Part shown: positions 34,612 through 44,104 of the stretch, piece after piece
How positions within the stretch are numbered: position 1 is the first letter of the stretch
Layout: each line of letters begins with the position of its first letter
DNA from: Allomuricauda sp. CP2A
GTDB lineage: Bacteria > Bacteroidota > Bacteroidia > Flavobacteriales > Flavobacteriaceae
DNA length: 64,000 nucleotides
Direction: 5' to 3'
NCBI RefSeq assembly: GCF_001683915.1
Contig: NZ_LXTT01000130.1
Coordinates: 110,817 to 174,816 of the forward strand
The notes under the pieces: generated by a model
What the model was told of the DNA's origin: nothing
Seen by the model: only the letters and a program-made list of their open reading frames with translations
Databases searched by the model: none
Position numbers and translations under genes: made by a program

Positions 34612-36459
34612 TTACTCCACGGTAACCGATTTCGCCAAATTTCTGGGCTGATCCACATTACATCCCCGCATTACGGCTATGTGGTACGACAACAATTGCA
34701 GTGGTATTGTCGTCAATAATGGTGAAAGCCCTTCCGAAGTTTCCGGAACCTCAATAACGTGATCTGCCAATTCTTTTACTGTCTCGTCCCCTTCGGTAAC
34801 AATGGCTATGATTCGTCCATTTCTGGACTTGATTTCTTGAATATTGCTCACAACCTTCTCATAATGCCCTTTTTTGGTGGCAATGACAATCACTGGCATT
34901 TGTTCATCGATCAAGGCAATTGGTCCGTGTTTCATCTCGGCTGCAGGATAACCCTCTGCATGGATATAACTAATTTCCTTCAACTTTAAGGCACCTTCCA
35001 AGGCCACGGGAAAATTATAGCCCCTTCCTAAATACAGGCAATTGGTGGAATCCTTATACTTTTCTGAAATTTGTTTCACAATTGCATTGGACTGCAATGT
35101 CTTTTCCACTTTTGCAGGGATGCTCTCAAGCTCCGTTAAAAATTCATGGTATTTTGGCTGCGATATTGTTCCCTTTTCATTGGCCAATTTTAAAGCGATA
35201 AGCGTTAGCACCGTAATCTGCGTGGTGAACGCTTTTGTTGAAGCCACTCCTATTTCCGGTCCGGCATGGGTATAGGCCCCTGCATGAGTTTCCCTAGCAA
35301 TGGAGGATCCCACAACATTACATACTCCAAAAACAAAGGCACCCCTTTCTTTGGCCAACTTGATTGCCGCCAAAGTATCCGCGGTTTCCCCAGATTGCGA
35401 AATGGCAATCACCACATCATTTTCGGTAATGACGGGATTTCTATACCTAAATTCCGAGGCGTATTCCACTTCAACAGGTATTCTGGCCAAGTCCTCAAAG
35501 ATGTACTCGGCGACAAGCCCGGCGTGCCATGATGTTCCACAGGCCACGATAATGATCCTATTGGCATTGAGAAATTTCTCCAAATTTTGATCAATGCCCG
35601 CCATTTTTATGAGGCCTTTATCCGCATTTAAACGTCCTCTGTACGTATCCAATATAGCCCTGGGCTGTTCATAAATTTCCTTGAGCATGAAATGCTCGTA
35701 GCCGCCTTTTTCAATTTCCTCAAGATTTAATTGAAGTTCAAGGATATTGGGATAGGCAATGGCATCATCTTTAATTTTACGCAATTTTATTTCCTTACCG
35801 ATGCGCACTATGGCCATTTCTTCATCTTCCAAATAGATCGCATTATTGGTAAATTCAATAAATGGGGAAGCGTCCGATGCAATAAAGTATTCGTTTTCTC
35901 CAATTCCGATAGCCAATGGACTACCCAATTTGGCCACAACAATCTCATCGGGCTTGTTACGGTCAAAAACGGCAATGGCGTAAGCGCCCACAACTTGGTT
36001 GAGCGCAATCTGTACGGCTTTGCCCAGCTTTACGCCTTCTTTGGTCTTAACTTCTTCAATAAGGTTGACCAATACTTCTGTGTCCGTATCGGATTGAAAG
36101 GAATACCCTCTTTTAATGAGTGCTTTCTTGATGGATTCATAGTTTTCTATGATTCCATTATGGATGATTACCAAATCACCCGAATTTGAATAATGGGGAT
36201 GTGAGTTTACATCATTGGGAACCCCGTGTGTGGCCCATCTTGTATGGCCAAGTCCTAATTTTCCATTGGTGGATATCGTGGTCTCTGCCTTGTTCTTTAA
36301 ATCTTCAACCTTGCCTTTGGTTTTGGAAAGACTTGTGTTCTCTCCATCGAAAAGTACTATTCCAGCACTATCGTATCCTCTATATTCCAGCCTTTGAAGA
36401 CCTTTTATGATTATGGGATATGCGTCTCTGTGACCAATATATCCTACTATTCCACACAT
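34612..36459 (-). CDS. glmS: glutamine-fructose-6-phosphate aminotransferase (isomerizing)
   Basis: GlmS makes glucosamine-6-phosphate for peptidoglycan and lipopolysaccharide. The 615-residue protein has the N-terminal glutaminase domain with Cys2 nucleophile (MCGIVGYIG), LGHTRWATHG and SDTDTEVL. Two SIS sugar-isomerase domains follow (about 290-430 and 460-600), with VACGTSWHAG and ISQSGETADTL, and the C-terminus is the invariant LAKSVTVE. It is monocistronic between the TonB receptor and the DUF4270 gene. The 127 bases upstream hold no recognisable glmS ribozyme. Confidence 0.98.
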   Translation of the reverse strand: MCGIVGYIGHRDAYPIIIKGLQRLEYRGYDSAGIVLFDGENTSLSKTKGKVEDLKNKAETTISTNGKLGLGHTRWATHGVPNDVNSHPHYSNSGDLVIIHNGIIENYESIKKALIKRGYSFQSDTDTEVLVNLIEEVKTKEGVKLGKAVQIALNQVVGAYAIAVFDRNKPDEIVVAKLGSPLAIGIGENEYFIASDASPFIEFTNNAIYLEDEEMAIVRIGKEIKLRKIKDDAIAYPNILELQLNLEEIEKGGYEHFMLKEIYEQPRAILDTYRGRLNADKGLIKMAGIDQNLEKFLNANRIIIVACGTSWHAGLVAEYIFEDLARIPVEVEYASEFRYRNPVITENDVVIAISQSGETADTLAAIKLAKERGAFVFGVCNVVGSSIARETHAGAYTHAGPEIGVASTKAFTTQITVLTLIALKLANEKGTISQPKYHEFLTELESIPAKVEKTLQSNAIVKQISEKYKDSTNCLYLGRGYNFPVALEGALKLKEISYIHAEGYPAAEMKHGPIALIDEQMPVIVIATKKGHYEKVVSNIQEIKSRNGRIIAIVTEGDETVKELADHVIEVPETSEGLSPLLTTIPLQLLSYHIAVMRGCNVDQPRNLAKSVTVE

Positions 36460-36586
36460 AAGATAGATTTTTAATGAACGGTTGTTGTTGGGTTTAGGTG
36501 CTTAAAATTATAATCTATTGCCCAAAATCAACAAAACGACATGTTCAAAACGATGAACAACGCAAAATTAGCCATAAGTAGCGATA

Positions 36587-38416
36587 TTAGTTCGCTTCCG
36601 TATAGTAAATTTCAAGTTTTAGTTTCTTGTCCTCGTTTGCAGGATCAACATTGCTGCCGTAAAGTATAGTGCCCAAAGGACTAACAGACGACATAACAGG
36701 GACATTGATTGCTTGGTTATCGCTACTGCGCATACCTTCTTGCACATTTACAATGTCAATATTTGAAGTTAAAGTCAACCCCAAACTGGCGTTCGTGGAA
36801 TCCCTAACTACAATATTATTAAGGTGTTCGGTTATTCTGATGGTATATTTAATGCCCCTATCACCTTCTTTTTCAATGATTCCATCATAATTAAGGAAGA
36901 GTCCCAACGGGCCTTCATTGGCATTGTTCTCTGTTGCCAAGTTGTACAAAGGCCGATTGGTTTCAGCATTGTACAAATAAAGTCTTGGTGGTTCCACAAC
37001 ATCATCTCCTTCGCCCAGTGCCCCCTGATCCACATAAAAGACCAGATTTGCCTCATTGATAATCCAATTGTTCGCTTTGATCTGGTTTATGATTTCCCCA
37101 CCTCCGTTCAGAGTCTCTTCGAACAATCGTATTTCTGCAAGGGTCTTTGCTCCCTTTACATATATACGGGAAGCATTATTCCCGTTGTCCAATTCACTTG
37201 CAATATCTGGTGAAAGCGGATCTTCTTCAAAAATATTAACCGCATTGCCAATCAAGGTATTATTGCTCAAAGACATCAAATTAAGGGTATAATCTCTTTC
37301 TGCCGTTTCCACCTCTCCATCTGCGGAGTTGTAGTCCTGGTATGTGTAGGTGATGGTGATATTGGCTTCCGTTAAATCCAACAGGAACATTAGTTCTTCC
37401 GAATCACTATCCCCTGCAGCGATATGAATCCCTCTAAAAAAATTGGCAAAATTGGATTGGCTCAACAATTCGGATTGCCCTTCTTTGTCCAAAATGTTCT
37501 CTTGAAAAAAGGCTTCATTCAACTTCACACGGATGCCGGGAGCCAAACGTGATTCCACTACCGTTTCATTCTCTTTAATATCGGTATCGGGGTCATCTTC
37601 GGCAAAAGTCAACATTTCTTGATTATCAATAATCACTGTTTTTTCACCTTCTTTGGTAAGCTCTTCGCCAATGAAACTGGAAAAATCTTGATTGGAAAAA
37701 TACCGCTGCCGCTCCTCAAAGTTGGTGCCTGGATCCAAATCCCTAAGAAAATAGTTGGATCGTGAAACCTTTATTTCAAAAGACTCTGTTCTATCACCAT
37801 AGATACTGTCCAAATCAAAAGTGCGGGGGTAAATATTGGGCACAAAATCATCACCAGTCCCGTCTTCGTCGGCATCAAGGGGATTGGAACCAATATTTTT
37901 TTCCTCAATATCCGTAACACCATCTCCATCTGTGTCTGAAGTGGGGTCATAGGGGTCGAAGTCCAGTTCATTCTCCACACCATCTCCATCACTATCGAGT
38001 GTAACTGATGGAGGGTTTTGGAACGGGATATATAGATAAACCTCTTTTACCGTTTCGTTTTCAGGAACAGTGGCATCATCATCATCAGAATCCGCATTGT
38101 CCTCCGTGGTTTGGGAATAGTCCCCAAATATAGGTTCAGAACTGGGAAGGGTGACCTGGGTTATGATGCTTGCCTTCCGTTTTCCATAAACAGGATCGTT
38201 GAACGTGCCCAATTGGTACAATGGCAAGCGGTTGGTCTGTACCGCGGCGACGCCCTTGTTAAAGGCAAAGACGTCATAAACAACCTTGCCCGTAGTGAAG
38301 GGTTCCCCTCCAACAACACCTTCTCCTATGGTGTCCAGTTCATCCTCACAAGAAGCAATCATTAAAAATAAAGTTCCAACCAAGGCCGAAACTTTTATCA
38401 TCCTGGAAAATTTCAT
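36587..38416 (-). CDS. DUF4270 lipoprotein with inserted calcium-type (thrombospondin-3-like) repeats
   Basis: The 609-residue protein has a lipobox IASC (Cys23) and the DUF4270 pattern near its start ([37 protein letters not shown]). DUF4270 proteins are envelope lipoproteins of Bacteroidota with no settled role. Residues about 141-191 contain tandem Asp-rich loops ([28 protein letters not shown]) like thrombospondin type 3 repeats that bind calcium, inserted into the domain. It lies 5 bases after the end of the GT5-like gene on the same strand and is probably co-transcribed with it. Confidence 0.85.
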   Translation of the reverse strand: MKFSRMIKVSALVGTLFLMIASCEDELDTIGEGVVGGEPFTTGKVVYDVFAFNKGVAAVQTNRLPLYQLGTFNDPVYGKRKASIITQVTLPSSEPIFGDYSQTTEDNADSDDDDATVPENETVKEVYLYIPFQNPPSVTLDSDGDGVENELDFDPYDPTSDTDGDGVTDIEEKNIGSNPLDADEDGTGDDFVPNIYPRTFDLDSIYGDRTESFEIKVSRSNYFLRDLDPGTNFEERQRYFSNQDFSSFIGEELTKEGEKTVIIDNQEMLTFAEDDPDTDIKENETVVESRLAPGIRVKLNEAFFQENILDKEGQSELLSQSNFANFFRGIHIAAGDSDSEELMFLLDLTEANITITYTYQDYNSADGEVETAERDYTLNLMSLSNNTLIGNAVNIFEEDPLSPDIASELDNGNNASRIYVKGAKTLAEIRLFEETLNGGGEIINQIKANNWIINEANLVFYVDQGALGEGDDVVEPPRLYLYNAETNRPLYNLATENNANEGPLGLFLNYDGIIEKEGDRGIKYTIRITEHLNNIVVRDSTNASLGLTLTSNIDIVNVQEGMRSSDNQAINVPVMSSVSPLGTILYGSNVDPANEDKKLKLEIYYTEAN

Positions 38417-38421
38417 GCAAT

Positions 38422-39231
38422 TTATTTTAAAACCTCTGTATTATAGAAATTTGTGTATGCCTCCTCCGCTTCTTGAAGCGAAACATAGGGCAACACGGGT
38501 TTGGAAAGATTGTCTATGTGGCTCTTTAAATCCTCCGACACCTCTTCTGCGGCTAAAATAATGGCATCGGAATAATCTGCAGCAACCTTTAACAAATTAT
38601 TATAGTCAGGCTTGGCAAGCGATGAAATCTGTTCCTTTTTAATCCCATCAAAGGCAATTTTATTGATCATTTCGCTATCCAGCTCCCCTTCAAAACTTTT
38701 GTTATAGATGGAGGTAACTATTTTACTGTCGGCAAACAGGGGCTCATCTGCATAATATTCCCTAAGATATAAGGGGAGTAATGAGGCCATCCAACCATGG
38801 ACATGGATAATATCCGGGGACCAATTCAATTTTTTAACCGTTTCAACCACGCCTTTGGCAAAGAAAATGGCCCGTTCATCATTATCCGGGAACAAGTTTC
38901 CCTCGCTATCGGTAAAGGTTGCCTTTCTTTTAAAATATTCTTCGTTGTCTATGAAATAGACTTGGATTCGCTCTTTTGGAATGGATGCCACCTTTATGAT
39001 CAATGGCATATCCATGTCATTGATGACCAAGTTCATCCCCGATAAACGAATTACTTCGTGCAATTGATGCCTCCGTTCATTGATGTTTCCATATCTTGGC
39101 ATAAAAATGCGGATTTGCCCGCCGTTGCTATTGACCATGCGCGGCGCTTCGTACGACATTAAGGAAACCGGATTCTCTGGGAGGTAAGGAACTAATTCAG
39201 AAGATACAAACAATATCTTTTTGCCATTCAT
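38422..39231 (-). CDS. glycogen/starch synthase-like protein, N-terminal GT5 domain only
   Basis: The 269-residue product corresponds to the first Rossmann half of a GT5 glycogen synthase ([56 protein letters not shown]). Typical GlgA is about 480 residues; the C-terminal half with the nucleotide-sugar site is absent, and the usual N-terminal KxGGL motif is not there. It is probably not a working glycogen synthase. I recall similar half-length proteins beside panC in Flavobacteriaceae, so it is a family, not a broken gene. The start at 39231 is preferred to an upstream one at 39270 because the -7 element lies at 39268-39275. Confidence 0.85.
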   Translation of the reverse strand: MNGKKILFVSSELVPYLPENPVSLMSYEAPRMVNSNGGQIRIFMPRYGNINERRHQLHEVIRLSGMNLVINDMDMPLIIKVASIPKERIQVYFIDNEEYFKRKATFTDSEGNLFPDNDERAIFFAKGVVETVKKLNWSPDIIHVHGWMASLLPLYLREYYADEPLFADSKIVTSIYNKSFEGELDSEMINKIAFDGIKKEQISSLAKPDYNNLLKVAADYSDAIILAAEEVSEDLKSHIDNLSKPVLPYVSLQEAEEAYTNFYNTEVLK

Positions 39232-39267
39232 AAACACTTTCTTTTGTTTATCCGAAAAACGTAGCTG

Positions 39268-39275
39268 CAAAAGTA
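39268..39275 (-). promoter_or_regulatory. -7 promoter element for the GT5-like gene
   Basis: The minus strand reads TACTTTTG, a perfect -7 match 36 bases before the ATG at 39231. It decides that start, since an earlier start would lie upstream of the expected transcript. Confidence 0.6.
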
Positions 39276-39306
39276 CAAAAATTATGCTGATTACCAGTAT
39301 TTATAG

Positions 39307-39314
39307 TATTTTTG
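39307..39314 (+). promoter_or_regulatory. -7 promoter element for the panC operon
   Basis: TATTTTTG, a perfect -7 match, ends 19 bases before the panC ATG at 39334. Confidence 0.65.
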
Positions 39315-39333
39315 CACGCTTTTGAACCATGTG

Positions 39334-40182
39334 ATGCACATATTCCACCATAAAAAAGAGCTCATGTCCTTCCTTGGGGAAGAGCGCAAAAAGAACCATA
39401 CCATTGGGCTTGTGCCCACCATGGGCGCCCTTCATGAAGGTCATATTTCGTTGGTCAAAAAAGCACTTTTGGAAAATGACAAGGTCGTGGTGAGCATCTT
39501 TGTGAACCCTACCCAATTTGACAAAAAGGATGATCTGGAAAAATATCCCAGAAATCTTGACAGGGATTTAACGCTTTTGGAACTTGTTTCGGAAAACATC
39601 CTTGTTTTTGTTCCTTCAGTGGATGAAATTTATGGTGAGCATATAAAATCCCAAAGCTATGAGTTCAATGGTTTGGACAAGGTCATGGAAGGCGAGTTTA
39701 GGGAAGGTCATTTTAACGGTGTGGGCACCATAGTGGAGCTCTTCCTTAGAACGGTTTCTCCAGACAAAGCCTATTTTGGGGAAAAGGACTTCCAACAGCT
39801 CCAAATCATACGAAAAATGGCAGCGTCAAAGAAATTGCCCTGCGAAATCATTGGGTGTCCCATAGAGCGCGAGCCCCACGGATTGGCCATGAGTTCACGT
39901 AATGAAAGGCTCTCAAAAACGACTAGGAAAGAAGCAGGTTTCATTTATGAAACCCTCCAGGCTGCCAAAGCAAAATTTGGCACGGAAAGTGCAAGAAATA
40001 TAGCGGATTGGGTAAAGGAGAAGTTTAAAAAGAACCCCTTGTTTCAATTGGAATATTTTCAAATTGCTGACGAGGACACCCTCACACCAATGCTCAAAAA
40101 ACAAAATGACACAAAATACAGGGCGTTCATTGCCGTTTATGCAGATGGCGTTCGCCTAATAGATAATCTAAGATTGAATTGA
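39334..40182 (+). CDS. panC: pantothenate synthetase (pantoate-beta-alanine ligase)
   Basis: PanC joins pantoate and beta-alanine with ATP to make pantothenate, the CoA precursor. The 282-residue protein has the nucleotidyl-transferase motif PTMGALHEGHISLV, FVNPTQF, and a KMS-like region ending AMSSRNERLS. The start is the ATG at 39334; a TTG at 39322 is in frame but too close to the -7 element. It leads a set of five genes (panC, panD, flippase-like, hydrolase-like, radA) on the same strand. Confidence 0.96.
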   Translation: MHIFHHKKELMSFLGEERKKNHTIGLVPTMGALHEGHISLVKKALLENDKVVVSIFVNPTQFDKKDDLEKYPRNLDRDLTLLELVSENILVFVPSVDEIYGEHIKSQSYEFNGLDKVMEGEFREGHFNGVGTIVELFLRTVSPDKAYFGEKDFQQLQIIRKMAASKKLPCEIIGCPIEREPHGLAMSSRNERLSKTTRKEAGFIYETLQAAKAKFGTESARNIADWVKEKFKKNPLFQLEYFQIADEDTLTPMLKKQNDTKYRAFIAVYADGVRLIDNLRLN

Positions 40183-40194
40183 TAAATTTGCACC

Positions 40195-40545
40195 ATGCAA
40201 GTAGAAGTTGTAAAATCTAAAGTTCACAGGGTAAAAGTAACCGGAGCCGATCTTAATTATATCGGGAGCATCACCATTGATGAGGATATTATGGATGCCG
40301 CCAATATCATTAGGGGCGAAAAAGTGCAGATCGTGAACAATAACAACGGTGAACGTTTGGAGACCTATGCTATTCCAGGCCCAAGAGGTTCTGGAGAGCT
40401 CACCCTTAACGGAGCCGCCGCCCGAAAAGTGGCCGTAGGCGACGTGTTGATTCTGATCACCTATGCCTGGATGGGCATTGAAGAGGCCAAATCATTCAAT
40501 CCCGCATTGGTCTTCCCCAACGAAGCCACCAATCTTTTAAACTAG
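40195..40545 (+). CDS. panD: aspartate 1-decarboxylase
   Basis: PanD makes beta-alanine from aspartate for pantothenate synthesis, the other substrate of PanC. The 116-residue proenzyme self-cleaves between Gly24 and Ser25 (NYIGSITID) to form its pyruvoyl cofactor. The active-site NGAAAR segment is present as [13 protein letters not shown]. It is 12 bases after panC. Confidence 0.96.
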   Translation: MQVEVVKSKVHRVKVTGADLNYIGSITIDEDIMDAANIIRGEKVQIVNNNNGERLETYAIPGPRGSGELTLNGAAARKVAVGDVLILITYAWMGIEEAKSFNPALVFPNEATNLLN

Positions 40546-40547
40546 TT

Positions 40548-41513
40548 TTGGGCAAATCCCTAAAAAAATTCCTGAAGATTTTTGTCCCCATTGCCGTTGG
40601 GCTGTTTTTGGTTTGGTATTCCTACAGCTCCACCACCCCCGAAGAGCGCAAACAAATCATCCATTACATCTCAAATGCCAGCCCCTTTTGGGTCACCCTG
40701 TCCGTGATTCTTGGAATTTTGAGCCACATTTCCAGGGCCGTCCGCTGGAACTTTCTTTTGGAGCCCATGGGATATCGACCCAAGATCATCAACAACATCT
40801 TCATCGTCCTTATTTCCTATTTTGCCAATCTGGGAATCCCACGATCAGGCGAAATCTTAAGGGCCACCGCTTTGACCACCTACGAGAAAGTTCCCTTTGA
40901 AAAAGGCTTTGGCACCATTGTCACCGAAAGGGTCATCGACCTTTTAATGCTGCTATTGATCATCATAGTTACCTTACTGCTTCAAACCGATATTATTTTG
41001 GCCTTTCTGGAGGAAAAAGGGGTCAACCTTATTGGCGCTTTCGGCATCTTGTTTGTTGGAATTGCAGGCCTGTTTATCTCCACAGCGATCATCCGAAAAT
41101 CAAAATCGGCCTTGGCCCAAAAACTCAAGTCATTTTTGAACGGGCTTTTGGATGGCGTGCTCAGTGTCTTCAAAATGAAGAAAAAATGGCCTTTCATTTT
41201 TCATACCTTTTTTATCTGGGCTGCTTATATTGGCATGTTTTGGGTCATTAAACATACCGTGGCCGAAACCCTGTCCCTGTCCCTCAGCGAACTATTGGTG
41301 GCCTTTGTGGCGGGTGCTTTTGCCATGTCCACTACCAATGGTGGTATTGGCCTATATCCCATCGCTGTAAGTGCCGCTTTGGGTATTTTTGACATCAACT
41401 CCGTTTCTGGGGATGCCTTTGGCTGGATCATGTGGATTGCACAGACGCTCATGGTCGTGGTCTTCGGTACAATATCCTTCATTGTCCTACCGTTATTGAA
41501 TAGAAATCGGTAG
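40548..41513 (+). CDS. lysylphosphatidylglycerol synthase-type flippase-like membrane protein (UPF0104)
   Basis: The 321-residue integral membrane protein has about eight hydrophobic segments and the family marks HISRAVRWNFLLEPMGY, GIPRSGEILRATAL and FGTIVTERVIDLLMLL. It matches the transmembrane part of MprF-like proteins without the catalytic synthetase domain. Relatives move lipids across membranes, so lipid transport is a reasonable guess. The start is TTG, two bases after the panD stop, which points to translational coupling. Confidence 0.87.
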   Translation: MGKSLKKFLKIFVPIAVGLFLVWYSYSSTTPEERKQIIHYISNASPFWVTLSVILGILSHISRAVRWNFLLEPMGYRPKIINNIFIVLISYFANLGIPRSGEILRATALTTYEKVPFEKGFGTIVTERVIDLLMLLLIIIVTLLLQTDIILAFLEEKGVNLIGAFGILFVGIAGLFISTAIIRKSKSALAQKLKSFLNGLLDGVLSVFKMKKKWPFIFHTFFIWAAYIGMFWVIKHTVAETLSLSLSELLVAFVAGAFAMSTTNGGIGLYPIAVSAALGIFDINSVSGDAFGWIMWIAQTLMVVVFGTISFIVLPLLNRNR

Positions 41514-41538
41514 ACCCCAGCCAACAAAATCTTAACCT

Positions 41539-42684
41539 ATGAAAAACCGTCTATTGTTTCTATTGATGGGCCTTGTATGCCTTAATCTTGGAGCGCAGGT
41601 AAAAAAGGAAATCTTTGAATCCTTCAAGCTTCAGGAGCGAAGGGATGTATCCTATTATTTTCCCGAGGACTATACCGATGAAAAAAAATACCCCCTGTTG
41701 GTTGTCTTGGATGCCGAATACCTGTTTGACCTTGTTGTGGCCAATGTGAAATTCCAAAGTAGGTTGGGGCGCATGCCACAAGCCATTGTGGTGGGCATTG
41801 ACCAAGGTAAAAACGATATCCGTTGGGACGATTGCGCTTATGAAGTAGATTCGGGCCTTCCCACCGATAAAGGAAAAATGTTCTACGAATTTTTGGGAAC
41901 CGAAATCATTCCATACCTCGAGACCACTTACAATATTGCCCCTTTTAAAATGTTCATCGGGTATGACATTACGGCCAATTTTGGAAACTATTACCTCTTT
42001 AAGGATCGCTCCCTTTTCAATTCGTATGTGAGCATCTCCCCAATTTTGGCCACTGAAATGGAAAATAGGGTGCCGGCTCGCCTATCTGCTTTGGACCAAG
42101 AGATCTTTTACAACGTTATTTTGGAAAAAGAAGAATCAGATGACAGACAACGTATTCTTCAAATGAACCACAATATCAATTCCATTACCAAGGAATCCCT
42201 GCACTATTTCTTTAATGAATACGAAAACGCCGACCATGTTTCCATAATAGCCTATGGCATTGGAAAGGCGTTTGACAATGTTTTTAAAATGTTCAGGCCC
42301 ATCTCTCCAAAAGAGTACAAGACCGAGATCATCACCTCAGATAAACCTGCCTTTACCTATTTGGAGGACAGGTATGCGTTGATCGAAAAGCTCTTCGGAT
42401 TTGAAAAACCCGTGGAACTCAATGACATTATGGCCATTTACGCCGCCTGTAAAAAGAAGGACGATTTTGAATCCTTGAAGCCGCTATCAGACCTCTGTAA
42501 GGATCAATATCCTGAAACCATGATGGGGTTTTATTTTGAAGGCGAATACTACGAGGAAATCGGTGAGCCCAAAAAAGCGTTCAAGACCTTTGAAAAAGCT
42601 TTCCAAATGGAGGAAATCGACTTTTTGACCAAGGATATGGCCTTGGAAAAAATTGATGCGCTTAAGGCAGACTTCGGATACTAA
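41539..42684 (+). CDS. alpha/beta-hydrolase fold protein (esterase-like) with Asp in place of nucleophile Ser
   Basis: The 381-residue exported protein (signal peptide ending near GAQ) has the putative-esterase (Fes/EstD-like) fold: RRDVSYYFPEDYTDEKKYPLLVVLDAEYLF, AIVVGIDQG and a nucleophile elbow. The elbow, normally GxSxG, reads GYDIT (Gly141-Tyr-Asp143-Ile-Thr145), so the catalytic Ser is Asp. A helical, TPR-like C-terminal part starts near residue 290. The Asp may serve as nucleophile, as in dehalogenases and epoxide hydrolases, or the protein may be a non-catalytic binder. It lies between the flippase-like gene and radA. Confidence 0.83.
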   Translation: MKNRLLFLLMGLVCLNLGAQVKKEIFESFKLQERRDVSYYFPEDYTDEKKYPLLVVLDAEYLFDLVVANVKFQSRLGRMPQAIVVGIDQGKNDIRWDDCAYEVDSGLPTDKGKMFYEFLGTEIIPYLETTYNIAPFKMFIGYDITANFGNYYLFKDRSLFNSYVSISPILATEMENRVPARLSALDQEIFYNVILEKEESDDRQRILQMNHNINSITKESLHYFFNEYENADHVSIIAYGIGKAFDNVFKMFRPISPKEYKTEIITSDKPAFTYLEDRYALIEKLFGFEKPVELNDIMAIYAACKKKDDFESLKPLSDLCKDQYPETMMGFYFEGEYYEEIGEPKKAFKTFEKAFQMEEIDFLTKDMALEKIDALKADFGY

Positions 42685-42738
42685 ATTCCAATTTCTTCTG
42701 AGGACTTTGCTATCTTAGCCAAAACCTGAATTCAAGGT

Positions 42739-44100
42739 ATGGCCAAGACCAAAACCGCTTTTTTTTGTCAAAACTGTGGCACCCAATATGCGAAATGGGT
42801 GGGGCAATGTTCCGCCTGCAAGGAGTGGAACACCGTTGTGGAAGAGGTGGTCCAAAAAGACGACAAAAGAGGTTGGAAGGCCAGCAGCGTTTCGGATAAA
42901 AAGGCAAATAAACCCCTTCGGGTTTCTGAAATCACCCATGAAAGCGAGCTTCGTTTGGACACCCAAGACCAGGAGTTCAATCGGGTGTTGGGCGGTGGAT
43001 TGGTCCCTGGTTCCTTGACCTTGTTGGGTGGCGAACCCGGCATCGGAAAAAGTACGCTTTTGCTTCAAATTGCCTTGAAATTGCCCTTTAAAACGCTTTA
43101 TGTTTCTGGAGAGGAAAGCCAACGGCAGATCAAGATGCGGGCAGACCGCATTCAACCGAACAGCGAAAATTGTTACATCCTCACCGAAACCAAGACCCAG
43201 AACATCTTTCAACAAATTGCTTCGCTGGAACCGGATTTGGTGGTCATTGATTCCATCCAAACCCTGCACACCGATTATATTGAATCTGCCGCAGGAAGCA
43301 TTTCGCAGATCAGGGAATGTGCAGCCGAACTCATCAAATTTGCCAAGGAGAGCCATACCCCGGTCATTTTGGTGGGCCACATTACCAAGGATGGCACCAT
43401 CGCCGGGCCCAAAATCTTGGAACACATGGTAGATACCGTACTTCAATTTGAAGGTGACCGTAATTACGTCTACCGTATCCTTCGTTCCCTCAAAAACCGA
43501 TTTGGTTCCACAGCCGAATTGGGCATTTATGAAATGCAGGGCAGTGGATTACGGGAAGTGAACAATCCCTCCGAAGTGCTCATTTCCAAAAACGAGGAGG
43601 ACCTCAGCGGAACCGCCATTGCTGCCACCGTGGAAGGCATGCGACCCTTGTTGATTGAAATCCAAGCCTTGGTCAGCACCGCCGTCTACGGAACCCCACA
43701 ACGTTCCGCCACGGGTTTCAATGCCAAACGCTTGAACATGCTCTTGGCCGTACTGGAAAAACGGGCTGGATTTAAACTGGCCGCCAAGGATGTTTTTCTG
43801 AACATCACCGGAGGTATTTCCGTGGATGATCCTGCCATAGATTTGGCCGTAATGGCCGCTATTTTATCCAGCAATGCGGATATTCCCATTGAAAAAGGGG
43901 TCTGTTTTGCCGCTGAAGTGGGACTTGCTGGCGAAATTCGCCCTGTACAACGGGTGGATCAACGCATTTTAGAGGCTGAAAAATTGGGATTCACTTCCAT
44001 TTATATCGCCAAGAGCAATAAAATCGGCCTAAAAAACACCACAATCCAGATACAAAAAGTCTCCAAGATTGAAGACGTGGTCAGCCTCCTTTTTGGATAA
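42739..44100 (+). CDS. radA: DNA repair protein RadA
   Basis: RadA (Sms) is a RecA-like ATPase that drives branch migration in recombination repair. The 453-residue protein has a four-Cys zinc finger (Cys10, Cys13, Cys24, Cys27), the Walker A GEPGIGKST (about 98-106), the RadA-specific KNRFG motif (RSLKNRFGSTAE) and a C-terminal Lon-protease-like domain. It ends the panC group; its own weak -7 match (TATCTTAG) lies ahead. It converges on the aldo-keto reductase gene. Confidence 0.97.
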   Translation: MAKTKTAFFCQNCGTQYAKWVGQCSACKEWNTVVEEVVQKDDKRGWKASSVSDKKANKPLRVSEITHESELRLDTQDQEFNRVLGGGLVPGSLTLLGGEPGIGKSTLLLQIALKLPFKTLYVSGEESQRQIKMRADRIQPNSENCYILTETKTQNIFQQIASLEPDLVVIDSIQTLHTDYIESAAGSISQIRECAAELIKFAKESHTPVILVGHITKDGTIAGPKILEHMVDTVLQFEGDRNYVYRILRSLKNRFGSTAELGIYEMQGSGLREVNNPSEVLISKNEEDLSGTAIAATVEGMRPLLIEIQALVSTAVYGTPQRSATGFNAKRLNMLLAVLEKRAGFKLAAKDVFLNITGGISVDDPAIDLAVMAAILSSNADIPIEKGVCFAAEVGLAGEIRPVQRVDQRILEAEKLGFTSIYIAKSNKIGLKNTTIQIQKVSKIEDVVSLLFG

Positions 44101-44104
44101 TTTG

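Noticed and set aside
36460..36586. Possible glmS ribozyme upstream of glmS
   Set aside because: The 127-base leader region has no recognisable ribozyme core, and this element is mainly known from Firmicutes.
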